A DNA stretch of 64,000 nucleotides, from positions 1 to 64,000 of the forward strand of contig CAWGWA010000012.1 of NCBI GenBank assembly GCA_963826105.1, given 5' to 3'. A model generated the notes under the pieces. The model worked only from the letters and a program-made list of their open reading frames with translations, did not search any database and was not told the DNA's origin. The position numbers and the translations under genes were made by a program. Source of the stretch: WHTI01 sp963826105 (GTDB taxonomy: Bacteria > Actinomycetota > CADDZG01 > WHSQ01). The first letter of the stretch is position 1. Each line of letters begins with the position of its first letter. Of this stretch, positions 15,630 through 24,269 are shown one piece after another.

Positions 15630-17722
15630 GCGGTCGAAGCCTCCGCTTCATCTCCACCGTTGCCGTTGGCCTTGGCGACGCTCGATTCGGGGTGGAACTC
15701 GATCGACGCGAGCAGCAGCTGGGCAACGTCCTTGACGACCATCTGATCGTCCTTCTGCCGTTCGGTGACGCCGTCCGAGAGCATGATGTTGCAGAACGGG
15801 CAGCCGACCGCGAGCGTGTCCGACGCGGATGCCAAGGCTTCGTCGGTGCGCTCCATGTTCATCTTCTTGCCCATCCGCTCTTCCATCCACATCCGGCCCC
15901 CGCCCGCGCCGCAGCAGAAAGTGCCGTGGCCGCAACGCTGCATCTCCTGGTACTCGGTTCCGGGGATCGACTCGATGACGTCGCGCGCACCCTGCCAGAC
16001 GTCGTTGTGGCGGGCGTTGTAGCAGGGGTCGTGATACGTGACGGTCTTGCCCGACTCGTTCTCCGGCTTGAGGCGACCCTCCTTGACCAGTTGCGCGAGG
16101 TACTCGGTGTGGTGGATGACCTCGAACATCCCGCCGAACTGCGGGTACTCGTTGAACATCGTGTTGAAGCAGTGAGGGCACGCGGTGAGGATCTTCTTGA
16201 CCTTGTAACCCTTCATCGTTTCGATGTTCTGCTCGGCGAGCATCTGATAGATGTACTCGGCCCCCATGCGCCGGGCCGGGTCGCCGTTGCACGACTCCTC
16301 ATCCTTCAACGTCGCGAAGTTGACGCCCGCGATCTGCAGCAGCTTGGCGAGGTCGTACATCACCTTCTTGTTGCGGTCGTCGAATGCGCCCGCGGAGCCG
16401 ACCCACAGCAGCACGTCGGCATCGGGATTGTCCTTGATGTGCGGGATCTCGAGCGCCTCCTGCTTGGAGGTTCCCTTCTCCCAGTCCATCCGCGTCTGCG
16501 GTGCCGAGCCCCACGGGTTCCCGGTCGTCTCCATGTTCTGGAGCGCGCCCTGCATCTCCTTGGGGAAGCGCGACTCGGTCATGACGAGGTTCCTGCGCAT
16601 CGCGACGATCGAGTCGATGTGTTCGATGTTCACGGGACAGGCCTGCACGCACGCGCCGCAGGTGGTGCAGTCCCAGATGACCTCGTCCTCGATGACTTCG
16701 GGGTTCAGAGAGGGGAGGCCGGCGACGATCTCCTTGAATGCCTCGTCGCTGGTCTTCTTGGCCTCGAGCAACGCGGGACCCTTCTCGAACATCTGATCGC
16801 GCAGGTCCATGATCAGGAGCTTCGGACTCAACGGCTTACCGGTGTTCCATGCGGGGCAGACCGACTGACAGCGTCCGCACTCGGTGCACGTCATCCCGTC
16901 GAGCATCTGTTTCCAGGTCAGGTCGGTGATGACACCGGCACCGAACGTGTCGTCCTCGGTCATGTTCTCGATGTCGATGTTCATCGGCATCAGCGCGCCC
17001 TTGGGACGCTCCGAGGTGAACAGCACGTTGATGCCCGCCGTGATGATGTGGAGGTGCTTCGAGTACGTGATGTAGACGAGGAACGCCAGGATGATCAGCG
17101 AGTGCCACCAGAGGAACACGGTGTCGAGCGCTTCCCTCGTCGCCTCCGAGAACCCCTCGAACAGCTGCGCCGTGGCATTCGACAGCGGTGTCCATGCGGT
17201 GTCGTAGGGGAAGTGGCCGAGCGAGATCTCGGCTCCCCGGGTCGCGAGGATCGTGAGCATGATGCCGGTGATCGCATAGAGGATGTACTCCGCGTCCTTG
17301 GTGTGAGAGCCGCGGAACCGACCGGGGGCCTGCACCCTGCGGATGAAGAACGCGACCGCGATCCCGAGTAGCACCGCGGCGACGAAGAAGTCCTGGATCG
17401 CCCCCAGCGGTCCCCACTGTCCGATCAAGGGGATGTGGAAGCCCTCCTGGAACACCGCGCCGAAAGCTTCGACGATGGTGGTGAAGAGGATCACGAAGCC
17501 CCAGAAGATGAAGAAGTGCATCAGCCCGGGGACGGTCCACTGGAGGAGCTTTCGCTGACCGAAGACGACCACGATCTGGTCCTTGATCTTGCGACCCCAG
17601 TGCTTCGGGAGGCGGTCGTCCGCGGCGCCGAGCTTCAGGTAACCAAGCAGCATCGCCATACGGCGGGCGAACAGGCCCACGGTGACGAGCAGTAGGACCG
17701 CCATCACGAGCTTCTCCAACAC
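15626..17722 (-). CDS. etfD: Membrane Fe-S oxidoreductase with heterodisulfide reductase-like domains (EtfD-like)
   Basis: This 698-residue protein has an N-terminal membrane module of about five helices (residues 1-230) with histidines (MHFFIFWGF, WWHSLIILAF, SKHLHIITAG), like NarI-type quinone-linked haem b subunits. Two [4Fe-4S] motifs follow (C279-C282-C285-C289 and C352-C355-C358-C362). Two CCG domains come last (SCNGDPARR, CPHCFNT, DPCYNARHN, CCGAGGG, CPFCNIM). The same layout occurs in mycobacterial EtfD (Rv0338c), which passes electrons from electron-transfer flavoprotein to menaquinone during fatty-acid oxidation. That role is inferred; no etfAB genes are in the window. GTG start with GGGAGG upstream. 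Confidence 0.82.
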   Translation of the reverse strand: MLEKLVMAVLLLVTVGLFARRMAMLLGYLKLGAADDRLPKHWGRKIKDQIVVVFGQRKLLQWTVPGLMHFFIFWGFVILFTTIVEAFGAVFQEGFHIPLIGQWGPLGAIQDFFVAAVLLGIAVAFFIRRVQAPGRFRGSHTKDAEYILYAITGIMLTILATRGAEISLGHFPYDTAWTPLSNATAQLFEGFSEATREALDTVFLWWHSLIILAFLVYITYSKHLHIITAGINVLFTSERPKGALMPMNIDIENMTEDDTFGAGVITDLTWKQMLDGMTCTECGRCQSVCPAWNTGKPLSPKLLIMDLRDQMFEKGPALLEAKKTSDEAFKEIVAGLPSLNPEVIEDEVIWDCTTCGACVQACPVNIEHIDSIVAMRRNLVMTESRFPKEMQGALQNMETTGNPWGSAPQTRMDWEKGTSKQEALEIPHIKDNPDADVLLWVGSAGAFDDRNKKVMYDLAKLLQIAGVNFATLKDEESCNGDPARRMGAEYIYQMLAEQNIETMKGYKVKKILTACPHCFNTMFNEYPQFGGMFEVIHHTEYLAQLVKEGRLKPENESGKTVTYHDPCYNARHNDVWQGARDVIESIPGTEYQEMQRCGHGTFCCGAGGGRMWMEERMGKKMNMERTDEALASASDTLAVGCPFCNIMLSDGVTERQKDDQMVVKDVAQLLLASIEFHPESSVAKANGNGGDEAEASTA

Positions 17723-17841
17723 CGTTGAGCCTCCCGGAAGTTGACCGACGAGTCAGGGGTCGCTGCGGGGAGTATAGGAGCCCCGAGGCGCTTCTCGGCG
17801 CCATTTCCCCCCTGGGGGGAATACTCATCGCCTGCTCAAAG

Positions 17842-17862
17842 TTGATAGTAAGACACTCAAGG
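17842..17862. promoter_or_regulatory. HAIR-like HspR operator upstream of dnaK
   Basis: A 21-bp element matches the HspR-associated inverted repeat CTTGAGT-N7-ACTCAAG at 11 of 14 arm positions. The right arm ACTCAAG (17856-17862) is perfect and the left arm reads GTTGATA. A candidate -10, TAGTAT, lies at 17887-17892. The hspR gene at the end of this operon would supply the repressor. Confidence 0.6.
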
Positions 17863-17928
17863 TTAATCATGAGTGACACTTAGGTTTAGTATCATGAGAG
17901 CACGTACCAGCAACCAGGAGGCATCGAA

Positions 17929-19767
17929 ATGGCTAAGGCAGTGGGTATCGATCTCGGAACGACCAACTCGGTCGTGTCCGCCATGGAGGGTGGCCAGCCC
18001 ACCGTGATCCCGAACGCCGAAGGAGCTCGCACGACCCCATCGGTCGTCGCGTTCTCCAAGGGCGGCGAGGTGCTCGTCGGTGAGGTCGCCAAGCGACAGG
18101 CGATCACCAACCCCGACCGGACGATCCGGTCGATCAAGCGCGAGATGGGAACCGACCACAAGATCGAGATCGACGGGAAGAACTTCACCCCGCAGGAGAT
18201 CTCGGCTCGGATCCTCCAGAAGCTCAAGGCCGACGCCGAGGCGTATCTCGGTGACACGGTGACCGAGGCCGTCATCACGGTCCCGGCGTACTTCGACGAC
18301 GCACAGCGCCAGGCCACCAAGGAGGCCGGAACCATCGCTGGGCTAGAGGTTCTCCGCATCGTCAACGAGCCGACCGCGGCAGCGCTCGCGTACGGACTCG
18401 ATAAGGGTGACCACGCTGATCAGACGATCCTCGTCTTCGACCTCGGCGGCGGAACGTTTGACGTTTCCGTGCTCGAGTTGGGCGAAGGCGTCTTCGACGT
18501 CAAGTCGACCAACGGAGACACCAAGCTTGGTGGTGACGACTGGGACCAGAAGGTCATCGATCACCTCGTAAAGTCCTTCAAGGACAACAACGGTGTCGAT
18601 CTCTCCAAGGACAAGATGGCACTGCAGCGGCTCAAGGAGGCCGCCGAGAAGGCCAAGATCGAGTTGTCGTCGGCGCAATCGACGTCGATCAACCTTCCGT
18701 TCATCACCGCCACGGAGCAGGGTCCTCTGCACCTCGAGCTCAGCCTGTCTCGTAGCGAGTTCGAACAGATGACCAGCGACCTGCTCGACCGCACCAGGGC
18801 GCCGTTCGAAGCGGCAGTCAAGGACGCCGGCATCTCGGTAGGCGACATCGATCACATCATCCTGGTCGGTGGTTCGACCCGGATGCCCTCGGTGCGCGAG
18901 CTCGTCAAGTCGATGGCCGGTGACAAGGAGCCGCACCAGGGTGTTAACCCGGACGAGGTTGTTGCGGTCGGCGCTGCGGTTCAGGCCGGAGTGTTGAAGG
19001 GCGACGTCAAGGACGTTCTGCTCCTCGACGTGACCCCGCTTTCACTCGGCGTTAGGACCCTCGGTGACGTCTTCACCCGTCTGATCGACCGCAACACGAC
19101 GATCCCGACCAAGCGGTCCGAGATCTTCACGACCGCATCGGACAACCAGCCGAACGTTGAGATCGACGTTCTCCAGGGTGAGGCCGAGATGGCCGATCGC
19201 AACAAGTCACTCGGTCGCTTCCAGCTGACCGACATCCCGCCGGCGCCACGCGGCATGCCGCAGATCGAGGTGACGTTCGACATCGATGCCAACGGCATCG
19301 TGAACGTCCACGCGAAGGATCTGGGCACCGGCAAGCAGCAGTCGATGACGATCACCGGCGGCACCAAGCTCGCCGACGAAGAGATCGAGAAGATGATGAA
19401 GGACGCCGAGGCTCACGCTGAGGAAGATCGTCAGCGCCGGGCGGCAGCCGAGGCTCGCAACCAGGCGGATTCGGTCGTCTACCAGTCCGAGAAGTCTCTG
19501 GCGGAGCACGGCGACAAGCTCGATGAGAGCGACAAGAAGACGATCGAGGACGCCCTGAGCGCGGCGAAGGAAGCCCTCAAGGGCACCGACATCGACCTCA
19601 TCAAGTCGACCAGCGAGTCGCTGATGACGGCCACGCAGAAGATCGCCGAGGTCATCTACCAGCAGTCGCAGCAGCCGGCCGGCGGTTCCGAGGGCGCTTC
19701 CTCGAGTGACGACGACGTTGTCGATGCTGAAGTCGTCGATGACGAGGGCGAGGAGCAGAGCGCGTAA
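17929..19767 (+). CDS. dnaK: Molecular chaperone DnaK (Hsp70)
   Basis: This 612-residue Hsp70 refolds client proteins in an ATP-driven cycle with GrpE and a J protein. The ATPase domain shows GIDLGTTNSVVSAMEGGQPT, VITVPAYFDDAQRQATKEAG, NEPTAAALAYGLDKG, VFDLGGGTFDVSVLELGEG and LVGGSTRMPSVRELV. The substrate domain contains DVLLLDVTPLSLGVRTLGDV, and the tail ends in acidic EVVDDEGEEQSA. The ribosome binding site is CAGGAGG, 8-9 nt before the ATG. The stop overlaps the grpE ATG by one base. The order dnaK-grpE-dnaJ-hspR with a HAIR-like operator is the actinobacterial HspR-regulated heat-shock operon. Confidence 0.98.
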   Translation: MAKAVGIDLGTTNSVVSAMEGGQPTVIPNAEGARTTPSVVAFSKGGEVLVGEVAKRQAITNPDRTIRSIKREMGTDHKIEIDGKNFTPQEISARILQKLKADAEAYLGDTVTEAVITVPAYFDDAQRQATKEAGTIAGLEVLRIVNEPTAAALAYGLDKGDHADQTILVFDLGGGTFDVSVLELGEGVFDVKSTNGDTKLGGDDWDQKVIDHLVKSFKDNNGVDLSKDKMALQRLKEAAEKAKIELSSAQSTSINLPFITATEQGPLHLELSLSRSEFEQMTSDLLDRTRAPFEAAVKDAGISVGDIDHIILVGGSTRMPSVRELVKSMAGDKEPHQGVNPDEVVAVGAAVQAGVLKGDVKDVLLLDVTPLSLGVRTLGDVFTRLIDRNTTIPTKRSEIFTTASDNQPNVEIDVLQGEAEMADRNKSLGRFQLTDIPPAPRGMPQIEVTFDIDANGIVNVHAKDLGTGKQQSMTITGGTKLADEEIEKMMKDAEAHAEEDRQRRAAAEARNQADSVVYQSEKSLAEHGDKLDESDKKTIEDALSAAKEALKGTDIDLIKSTSESLMTATQKIAEVIYQQSQQPAGGSEGASSSDDDVVDAEVVDDEGEEQSA

Positions 19768-20333
19768 TGGCAGACGAACGCAAGATAAGGGTCACGGACA
19801 AACGCCGGACGGGCACTCCGTCCGGCGAGTCCGAGCCCACGGGGATAGTGGATGCACCGGAAGCGCGCGTCGTAGAAGAGCCGATGATGCCTGAGGGCGG
19901 CCGCGAGGCTGAGCTTCTCGACAAGCTGGCGTACCTCCAGGCCGACTTCGACAACTACCGCAAACGCATGATGCGCGAGCAGGCCGAGATCGCCAAGCGT
20001 GCCGAGGCCAGGATGCTCGAGAAGCTCCTGCCGGTGCTCGACAACTTCGAGCGTGCGCTCGATCACGAGCCCGAGGGCTCGAGTCTCGGGATCCTGCAGC
20101 GCGAGCTGATCGATTCCCTGAAGAGCGAAGGCCTGCAGGAGATCGAGGCTCTCGGCACCGAGTTCGATCCGCGGTTCCACGAAGCGGTCGAGTCACACGA
20201 GGATGCCTCGGTGTCGTTGCCGACGGTGACATCGGTGCACCGGCGCGGCTACATGCTCGGCGAGAAGGTGCTTCGCCCCGCGATGGTCGGCGTGGCCCGG
20301 CCCTCGGAATCGCTTGAGGCCGAAGGACAGTAG
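19767..20333 (+). CDS. grpE: Nucleotide exchange factor GrpE
   Basis: This 188-residue protein has a disordered N-terminus, a long dimerising helix (EAELLDKLAYLQADFDNYRK followed by RMMREQAEIAKRAEARMLEK) and the beta-domain LDNFERAL... VSLPTVTSVHRRGYMLGEKV that contacts DnaK and drives ADP release. The ATG overlaps the dnaK stop (TAATG) and the stop abuts the dnaJ ATG, giving tight coupling in the operon. Confidence 0.96.
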   Translation: MADERKIRVTDKRRTGTPSGESEPTGIVDAPEARVVEEPMMPEGGREAELLDKLAYLQADFDNYRKRMMREQAEIAKRAEARMLEKLLPVLDNFERALDHEPEGSSLGILQRELIDSLKSEGLQEIEALGTEFDPRFHEAVESHEDASVSLPTVTSVHRRGYMLGEKVLRPAMVGVARPSESLEAEGQ

Positions 20334-21257
20334 ATGTCGCAGCGCGATTGGTTGGAGAAGGACTACTACAAGGTCCTTGGGGTGCCGGATACGGCCTCGA
20401 AGGACGAGATCAAGCGCGCCTACCGGAAACTCGCTCAGAAGCACCACCCAGACACGAACAAGAACGACACCGAGGCCGAGCACCGCTTCAAAGAGGTCTC
20501 GGAGGCGTACTCGATCCTCTCCAACGAGGACAAGCGCAAGGAGTATGACGAGATCCGCAAGTACGCGAACACCGGCGGTTCACCGTTCGGGTTCCGGCCG
20601 GGCCAAGGTGGCGGAGTGAACGTCAACGTCGAAGACCTCTTCGGTCGTGGCGGCGGTGACGTCGACGATCTCTTCGGAGGTCTCTTCGGATTCCGTGCGC
20701 CCGAGCGGCGGGGCCAGGACCTCGAGACCGAGGTCTATCTGTCGTTCGAGGATGCGACGCTCGGAACCATGGTCGAGCTCGCCGATGGACCGAAGGTGCG
20801 GATCCCCACCGGCATCAAGGATGGCGCGCGGATCCGGGTTACCGGTAAGGGCGGACCCGGTCCCCACGGTGGCAAGCCCGGCGATCTCTACGTGCGGGTC
20901 CACGTTCAGGATCACCCGGTCTTCCGGCAGGGAGACCGGGGCGATCTCTTGGTCACGGTTCCGGTGACATTCACAGAGGCGGCGCTGGGCGCCAAGATCG
21001 CGGTGCCGACGCTCGACGGCAGTGTGACCGTGAAGGTGCCGCCGGGCACCCCATCGGGCAAGGTCCTGCGCGTCAAGGGACGTGGCGGTCCGTTCAAGAA
21101 CAAGGCCGGTGATCTCCTCGCGCGGATCGAGGTCATGGTTCCAAGCAAACTCTCCAGGAAAGAGAAGGAATCACTGGAACAACTGGCCGAACTCCAGACG
21201 GAAGATCCCCGAGCCCATTTCGCCGAGCTGATCCGGCGCAACCAAGCGGTGTCATGA
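20334..21257 (+). CDS. dnaJ: DnaJ-family co-chaperone without zinc finger (CbpA-like)
   Basis: At 307 residues it has a J domain (about 5-70, with the essential HPD in AQKHHPDTNKN), a Gly/Phe-rich linker (GGSPFGFRPGQGGG and FGRGGGDVDDLFGGLFGF) and two C-terminal substrate-binding beta-domains (GQDLETEVYLSFEDATLGTM to the end). The four CxxCxGxG zinc repeats of classical DnaJ are absent and the protein has no cysteine. It is therefore a type II/CbpA-like J protein occupying the usual dnaJ position. It should stimulate the DnaK ATPase but lack zinc-finger-dependent functions. A classical DnaJ may be encoded elsewhere. Confidence 0.92.
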   Translation: MSQRDWLEKDYYKVLGVPDTASKDEIKRAYRKLAQKHHPDTNKNDTEAEHRFKEVSEAYSILSNEDKRKEYDEIRKYANTGGSPFGFRPGQGGGVNVNVEDLFGRGGGDVDDLFGGLFGFRAPERRGQDLETEVYLSFEDATLGTMVELADGPKVRIPTGIKDGARIRVTGKGGPGPHGGKPGDLYVRVHVQDHPVFRQGDRGDLLVTVPVTFTEAALGAKIAVPTLDGSVTVKVPPGTPSGKVLRVKGRGGPFKNKAGDLLARIEVMVPSKLSRKEKESLEQLAELQTEDPRAHFAELIRRNQAVS

Positions 21258-21267
21258 GGGAGAGGCG

Positions 21268-21717
21268 ATGAGCAAGAGGCCGGGCATGGATCCCGACAGA
21301 GCGATCTACATCATCTCGGTGGCGGCCGAGCTGGCCGGCGTGCACCCTCAGACGTTACGTGTGTACGAGCGCAAGGGACTGCTGCAGCCGCAACGCACCC
21401 AGGGCAACACCCGACGCTATTCACAGAAGGACATCGACCTCTTGATGCGCATCCAGGATCTGACCAACGAGGGGATCAACCTCGCGGGCGTGATGCGCGT
21501 GCTCGAGCTCGAGGATCAGATCGAGAGACTGAAGGCGAGCCAGGACCGAACCCTCGCCGATGTCAACGCGTTGAACGAGCAGCTCACCGAAGTGCTCGGC
21601 AGCAGTTCGGCGCTGGTGCTCTGGCGCGACGAACGGCGTGTGCGCCGAGCCCTCAAGACCGAGGCTCCTGGGGTTACCGCTCGACGCACCTTCCCTTCCC
21701 CACCGATCCAGAGTTGA
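21268..21717 (+). CDS. hspR: Heat-shock repressor HspR (MerR family)
   Basis: This 149-residue MerR-type regulator reads YIISVAAELAGVHPQTLRVY and ERKGLLQPQRTQGNTRRYSQ, the winged helix-turn-helix of HspR, then a coiled coil (VLELEDQIERLKASQDRTLA). HspR binds HAIR elements, often with DnaK as co-repressor, and represses dnaK operons in actinobacteria. As the last heat-shock gene of the operon it completes a negative feedback loop with the HAIR-like site at 17842. The C-terminal tail after about residue 115 is longer than usual. Confidence 0.93.
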   Translation: MSKRPGMDPDRAIYIISVAAELAGVHPQTLRVYERKGLLQPQRTQGNTRRYSQKDIDLLMRIQDLTNEGINLAGVMRVLELEDQIERLKASQDRTLADVNALNEQLTEVLGSSSALVLWRDERRVRRALKTEAPGVTARRTFPSPPIQS

Positions 21718-22370
21718 GAACCACCCTCGAGGTCCCGGCGGGCACTATCCCGATCGCCTTCGACGGTCCCAAGACCGCGCCGGTGACGATCGTCATCGCG
21801 CACGGAGCGGGGGCCGGGATGGACCACGTCTTCATGGAGCACATGACCAAAGGCCTCACCGGCCTCGGTCACCAGGTCGTTCGTTTCAACTTCCGCTATG
21901 TCGAAGCCGGGAAGAAGGCTCCAGATCGGCAGCCGGTGCTCGAAGAGACGTACGCGGCGGTCGCCGAGTACGTTCGCTCGAAGTCAAAGGGCGCTTTGGT
22001 CCTCGGGGGCAAATCGATGGGTGGTCGTATCGCGTCGAACATCGTTGCATCCGGCAGTGCGGCCGAGGGGCTCGTGTTCTTCGGCTACCCGCTCCATCCG
22101 CCGGGGCGCCCCGAACGGATCCGCGACGCTCACCTCAAAGACATCGCCTGCCCGATGCTGTTCATCGAAGGGACCAGGGATCCGTTCTGTCCGCTCGAGA
22201 CTCTGAAGAAGGTTCTCAAGAAGGTCCCCGCGGCGACCTCAACCCACGTGATCGAGGGCGGGGATCATTCGTTCAAGGTGCCGAAGTCATCCGGTCGGTC
22301 GACCGACAGTGCGTGGGATGAGGCCGTGGCCGCGGCCGACGGGTTCCTCTCGGAGATCGAGGCCGGTTAG
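21714..22370 (+). CDS. Alpha/beta-hydrolase of the KANL3/Tex30 type
   Basis: This 218-residue protein has the catalytic triad in order: nucleophile Ser101 in GGKSMGGR, Asp156 in EGTRDPFCP and His185 in GGDHSFKVP. The oxyanion region is AHGAGAGMDH. This set (GAGAGMDH, GKSMGGR, DHSF) is typical of dienelactone hydrolase-like KANL3/Tex30 proteins of unknown substrate. The TTG start overlaps the hspR stop (TTGA), so it may be read with the heat-shock operon. Confidence 0.82.
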   Translation: MRTTLEVPAGTIPIAFDGPKTAPVTIVIAHGAGAGMDHVFMEHMTKGLTGLGHQVVRFNFRYVEAGKKAPDRQPVLEETYAAVAEYVRSKSKGALVLGGKSMGGRIASNIVASGSAAEGLVFFGYPLHPPGRPERIRDAHLKDIACPMLFIEGTRDPFCPLETLKKVLKKVPAATSTHVIEGGDHSFKVPKSSGRSTDSAWDEAVAAADGFLSEIEAG

Positions 22371-22374
22371 GGCG

Positions 22375-22926
22375 ATGACCTTCCGTCGGCTCGGCGTCGG
22401 CGTGATGATCCTGGCCGCGTCGACGGTCCTATCCGCCTGCGACCTCGCGGAGGTCGACCTTGCCGACGAGACCGATCAGTTCTCGGCCTCGCTCACTCGC
22501 ACCGACGGCCGGGAGTCCGAAACCCCTCTAGACCTCAAAGATGTGCGCATCCGAGACGGTGCCGACACGCTCACGATCACAGTTACCACCTACGAGGATT
22601 GGAGCGACGTGTCATTGGGGGAGGGACGCAGCGACCTTCTCGTTCACATCAACACTACCGAGGACGGCGAGTTCAACCGCTATGTCCACATCGTCTACGA
22701 CAAGGTCCTTTACTGCGACCTGCATCATTGGCAGGGCAAGCGCCTTGAGCGCCTCGAAGCCACCCGGCGCAACGATCGCTCGGTGACCTGCGTACTCGAT
22801 GCTGCCTCGATCCCGCGGCCGTCGGAGCGCTTCCGCTGGTCGGCGGCGACCAACTATCCGGGGCAGTACACCAGCCAGCGAGAGTGGGACTGGGCTCCGG
22901 ACGTCGGCTACTTCGAGCGCGATTAG
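22375..22926 (+). CDS. Putative lipoprotein of unknown function
   Basis: The ATG at 22375, just after the hydrolase stop, gives 183 residues beginning MTFRRLGVGVMILAASTVLS followed by Ala-Cys. This is a lipoprotein signal peptide with lipobox LSAC and acylated Cys22. The mature part is an extracytoplasmic beta-rich domain (LKDVRIRDGADTLTITVTTY, RSDLLVHINTTEDGEFNRYV) with two further cysteines that could form a disulfide. I do not recognise the family. The frame is open to 22309, but the lipobox fixes the start here. Confidence 0.7.
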   Translation: MTFRRLGVGVMILAASTVLSACDLAEVDLADETDQFSASLTRTDGRESETPLDLKDVRIRDGADTLTITVTTYEDWSDVSLGEGRSDLLVHINTTEDGEFNRYVHIVYDKVLYCDLHHWQGKRLERLEATRRNDRSVTCVLDAASIPRPSERFRWSAATNYPGQYTSQREWDWAPDVGYFERD

Positions 22927-22973
22927 TCGGGAGCGTGACAGTCTCCGGGCGGTTCTTCCGGTAAGGAGTACTC

Positions 22974-24269
22974 ATGTCCCGCAAGCCGCGCAACATCATC
23001 CCCTCGCTGCCCCGGCGCGCGTGGGTCATCCTCCTAGGGGATGGGTTCTCCGCCATCGGCGGCGGCCTGGTTCTGCCGTTCCTGATGGTTTACCTCCACC
23101 GGGTGAGGGGATTCTCGCTCCCGATCGCGGGTCTGATGCTTTCCACCCTTGCGGTCGTCGGGCTGGCCGGGGGCCCGATCGCAGGTTGGGTCGTCGACAA
23201 ACTCGGCTCGAGGCGCGCGCTGATCATCAGCCTGTCCATCTCAGCGCTGGGAAGTCTGGGTCTGGCCTTCGTCACTGAGATCTGGCAGGGGTTCGCCGTC
23301 GCGATCGTGTTCGGTTTCGGCCAGATGTTCCTGTGGCCGGCGATCCACTCCTTACTTGTGTCGATCGTGTCGGAGAACCAGCGATCGGCCGTCTTCTCGG
23401 TGCACTACGCGACCTTGAACGCAGGGATCGGTATCGGCGGAATCACCGGAGGACTCCTGGCGGATGTCTCTCGTCCCGGGACGTTCGAGCTCCTCTACAT
23501 CCTCGACTCCGCGACCTTCCTGGTGTTCATCGCGATCCTCCTTCGGGTGAAGGACGTGGGCCTGAAACCCCCGGTGCCCGAGGTCGGTGCTCCCAAGGCC
23601 GGATACGCGCGTGTGCTCAAGGACAAGGTCTTCGTGAGGATGCTCATCCTCGGATCGTTCCTCGTGGTGATCGGCTACTCGCAGCTAGAGTCGGGCTTCC
23701 CCGCGTTCGTGACGCGAGAAGGTGGCGTTTCGACCCGGGTCCTCGGGTTCGCGTTCGCCGCTAACACGGCCGTCATCGTGCTGTCTCAGCTTGTCGTCCT
23801 GAAGAAGCTCGCGGGCAAGAGACGGACCCGGGCGATCGCAACCATGGCGCTGCTGTGGGCAGCAGCGTGGCTGATCGTTCTGCTCTCGAACAATGCAGGG
23901 ATCCACTGGATCGCGGTCCTCGGAGCGATCCTCGGCATGGCGACCTTCGCACTGGGAGAGACGTTCATGTCTCCGACGCTGCCGGCGATCGTCAACGACC
24001 TTGCCCCCGACGATCTGCGCGGGCGCTACAACGCGCTCTATTCCACGTCGTGGGCCGTTGGTCACATCGTGGGACCGGCGATCGCGGGCGTCGCCCTCGG
24101 CGCCGAACTCGGCAACTGGTTCTTCTCCGGCCTGATCGCGGCTTGCCTCGTGGCCGCGTACCTGGCGATCAGCCTCGAGCGCTACCTCCCTGCCAGCGCC
24201 AACCGGGTGACCGAGTCGGACGTGCCCGGCTCCGGCGCCGAGTCCGATCTGACTCCCGAAAGCCTTTAG
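22974..24269 (+). CDS. Major facilitator superfamily transporter
   Basis: This 431-residue protein has twelve predicted helices in two halves. The first half carries the MFS motif A-like loop AGWVVDKLGSRRALIISLSI after helix 2, and FGQMFLWPAIHSLLVSIVSE in helices 4-5. The second half has SPTLPAIVNDLAPDDLRGRY, resembling multidrug-efflux members. Substrate and direction are unknown. The ribosome binding site is AAGGAG. It is convergent with htpX and shares a 4-bp stop overlap. Confidence 0.88.
   Translation: MSRKPRNIIPSLPRRAWVILLGDGFSAIGGGLVLPFLMVYLHRVRGFSLPIAGLMLSTLAVVGLAGGPIAGWVVDKLGSRRALIISLSISALGSLGLAFVTEIWQGFAVAIVFGFGQMFLWPAIHSLLVSIVSENQRSAVFSVHYATLNAGIGIGGITGGLLADVSRPGTFELLYILDSATFLVFIAILLRVKDVGLKPPVPEVGAPKAGYARVLKDKVFVRMLILGSFLVVIGYSQLESGFPAFVTREGGVSTRVLGFAFAANTAVIVLSQLVVLKKLAGKRRTRAIATMALLWAAAWLIVLLSNNAGIHWIAVLGAILGMATFALGETFMSPTLPAIVNDLAPDDLRGRYNALYSTSWAVGHIVGPAIAGVALGAELGNWFFSGLIAACLVAAYLAISLERYLPASANRVTESDVPGSGAESDLTPESL

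Noticed and set aside
15458..17371. Long open frame antisense to the Fe-S oxidoreductase gene (637 codons)
   Set aside because: Its sequence lacks any recognisable domain and mirrors the codon bias of the real gene on the other strand, as is common in high-GC DNA.
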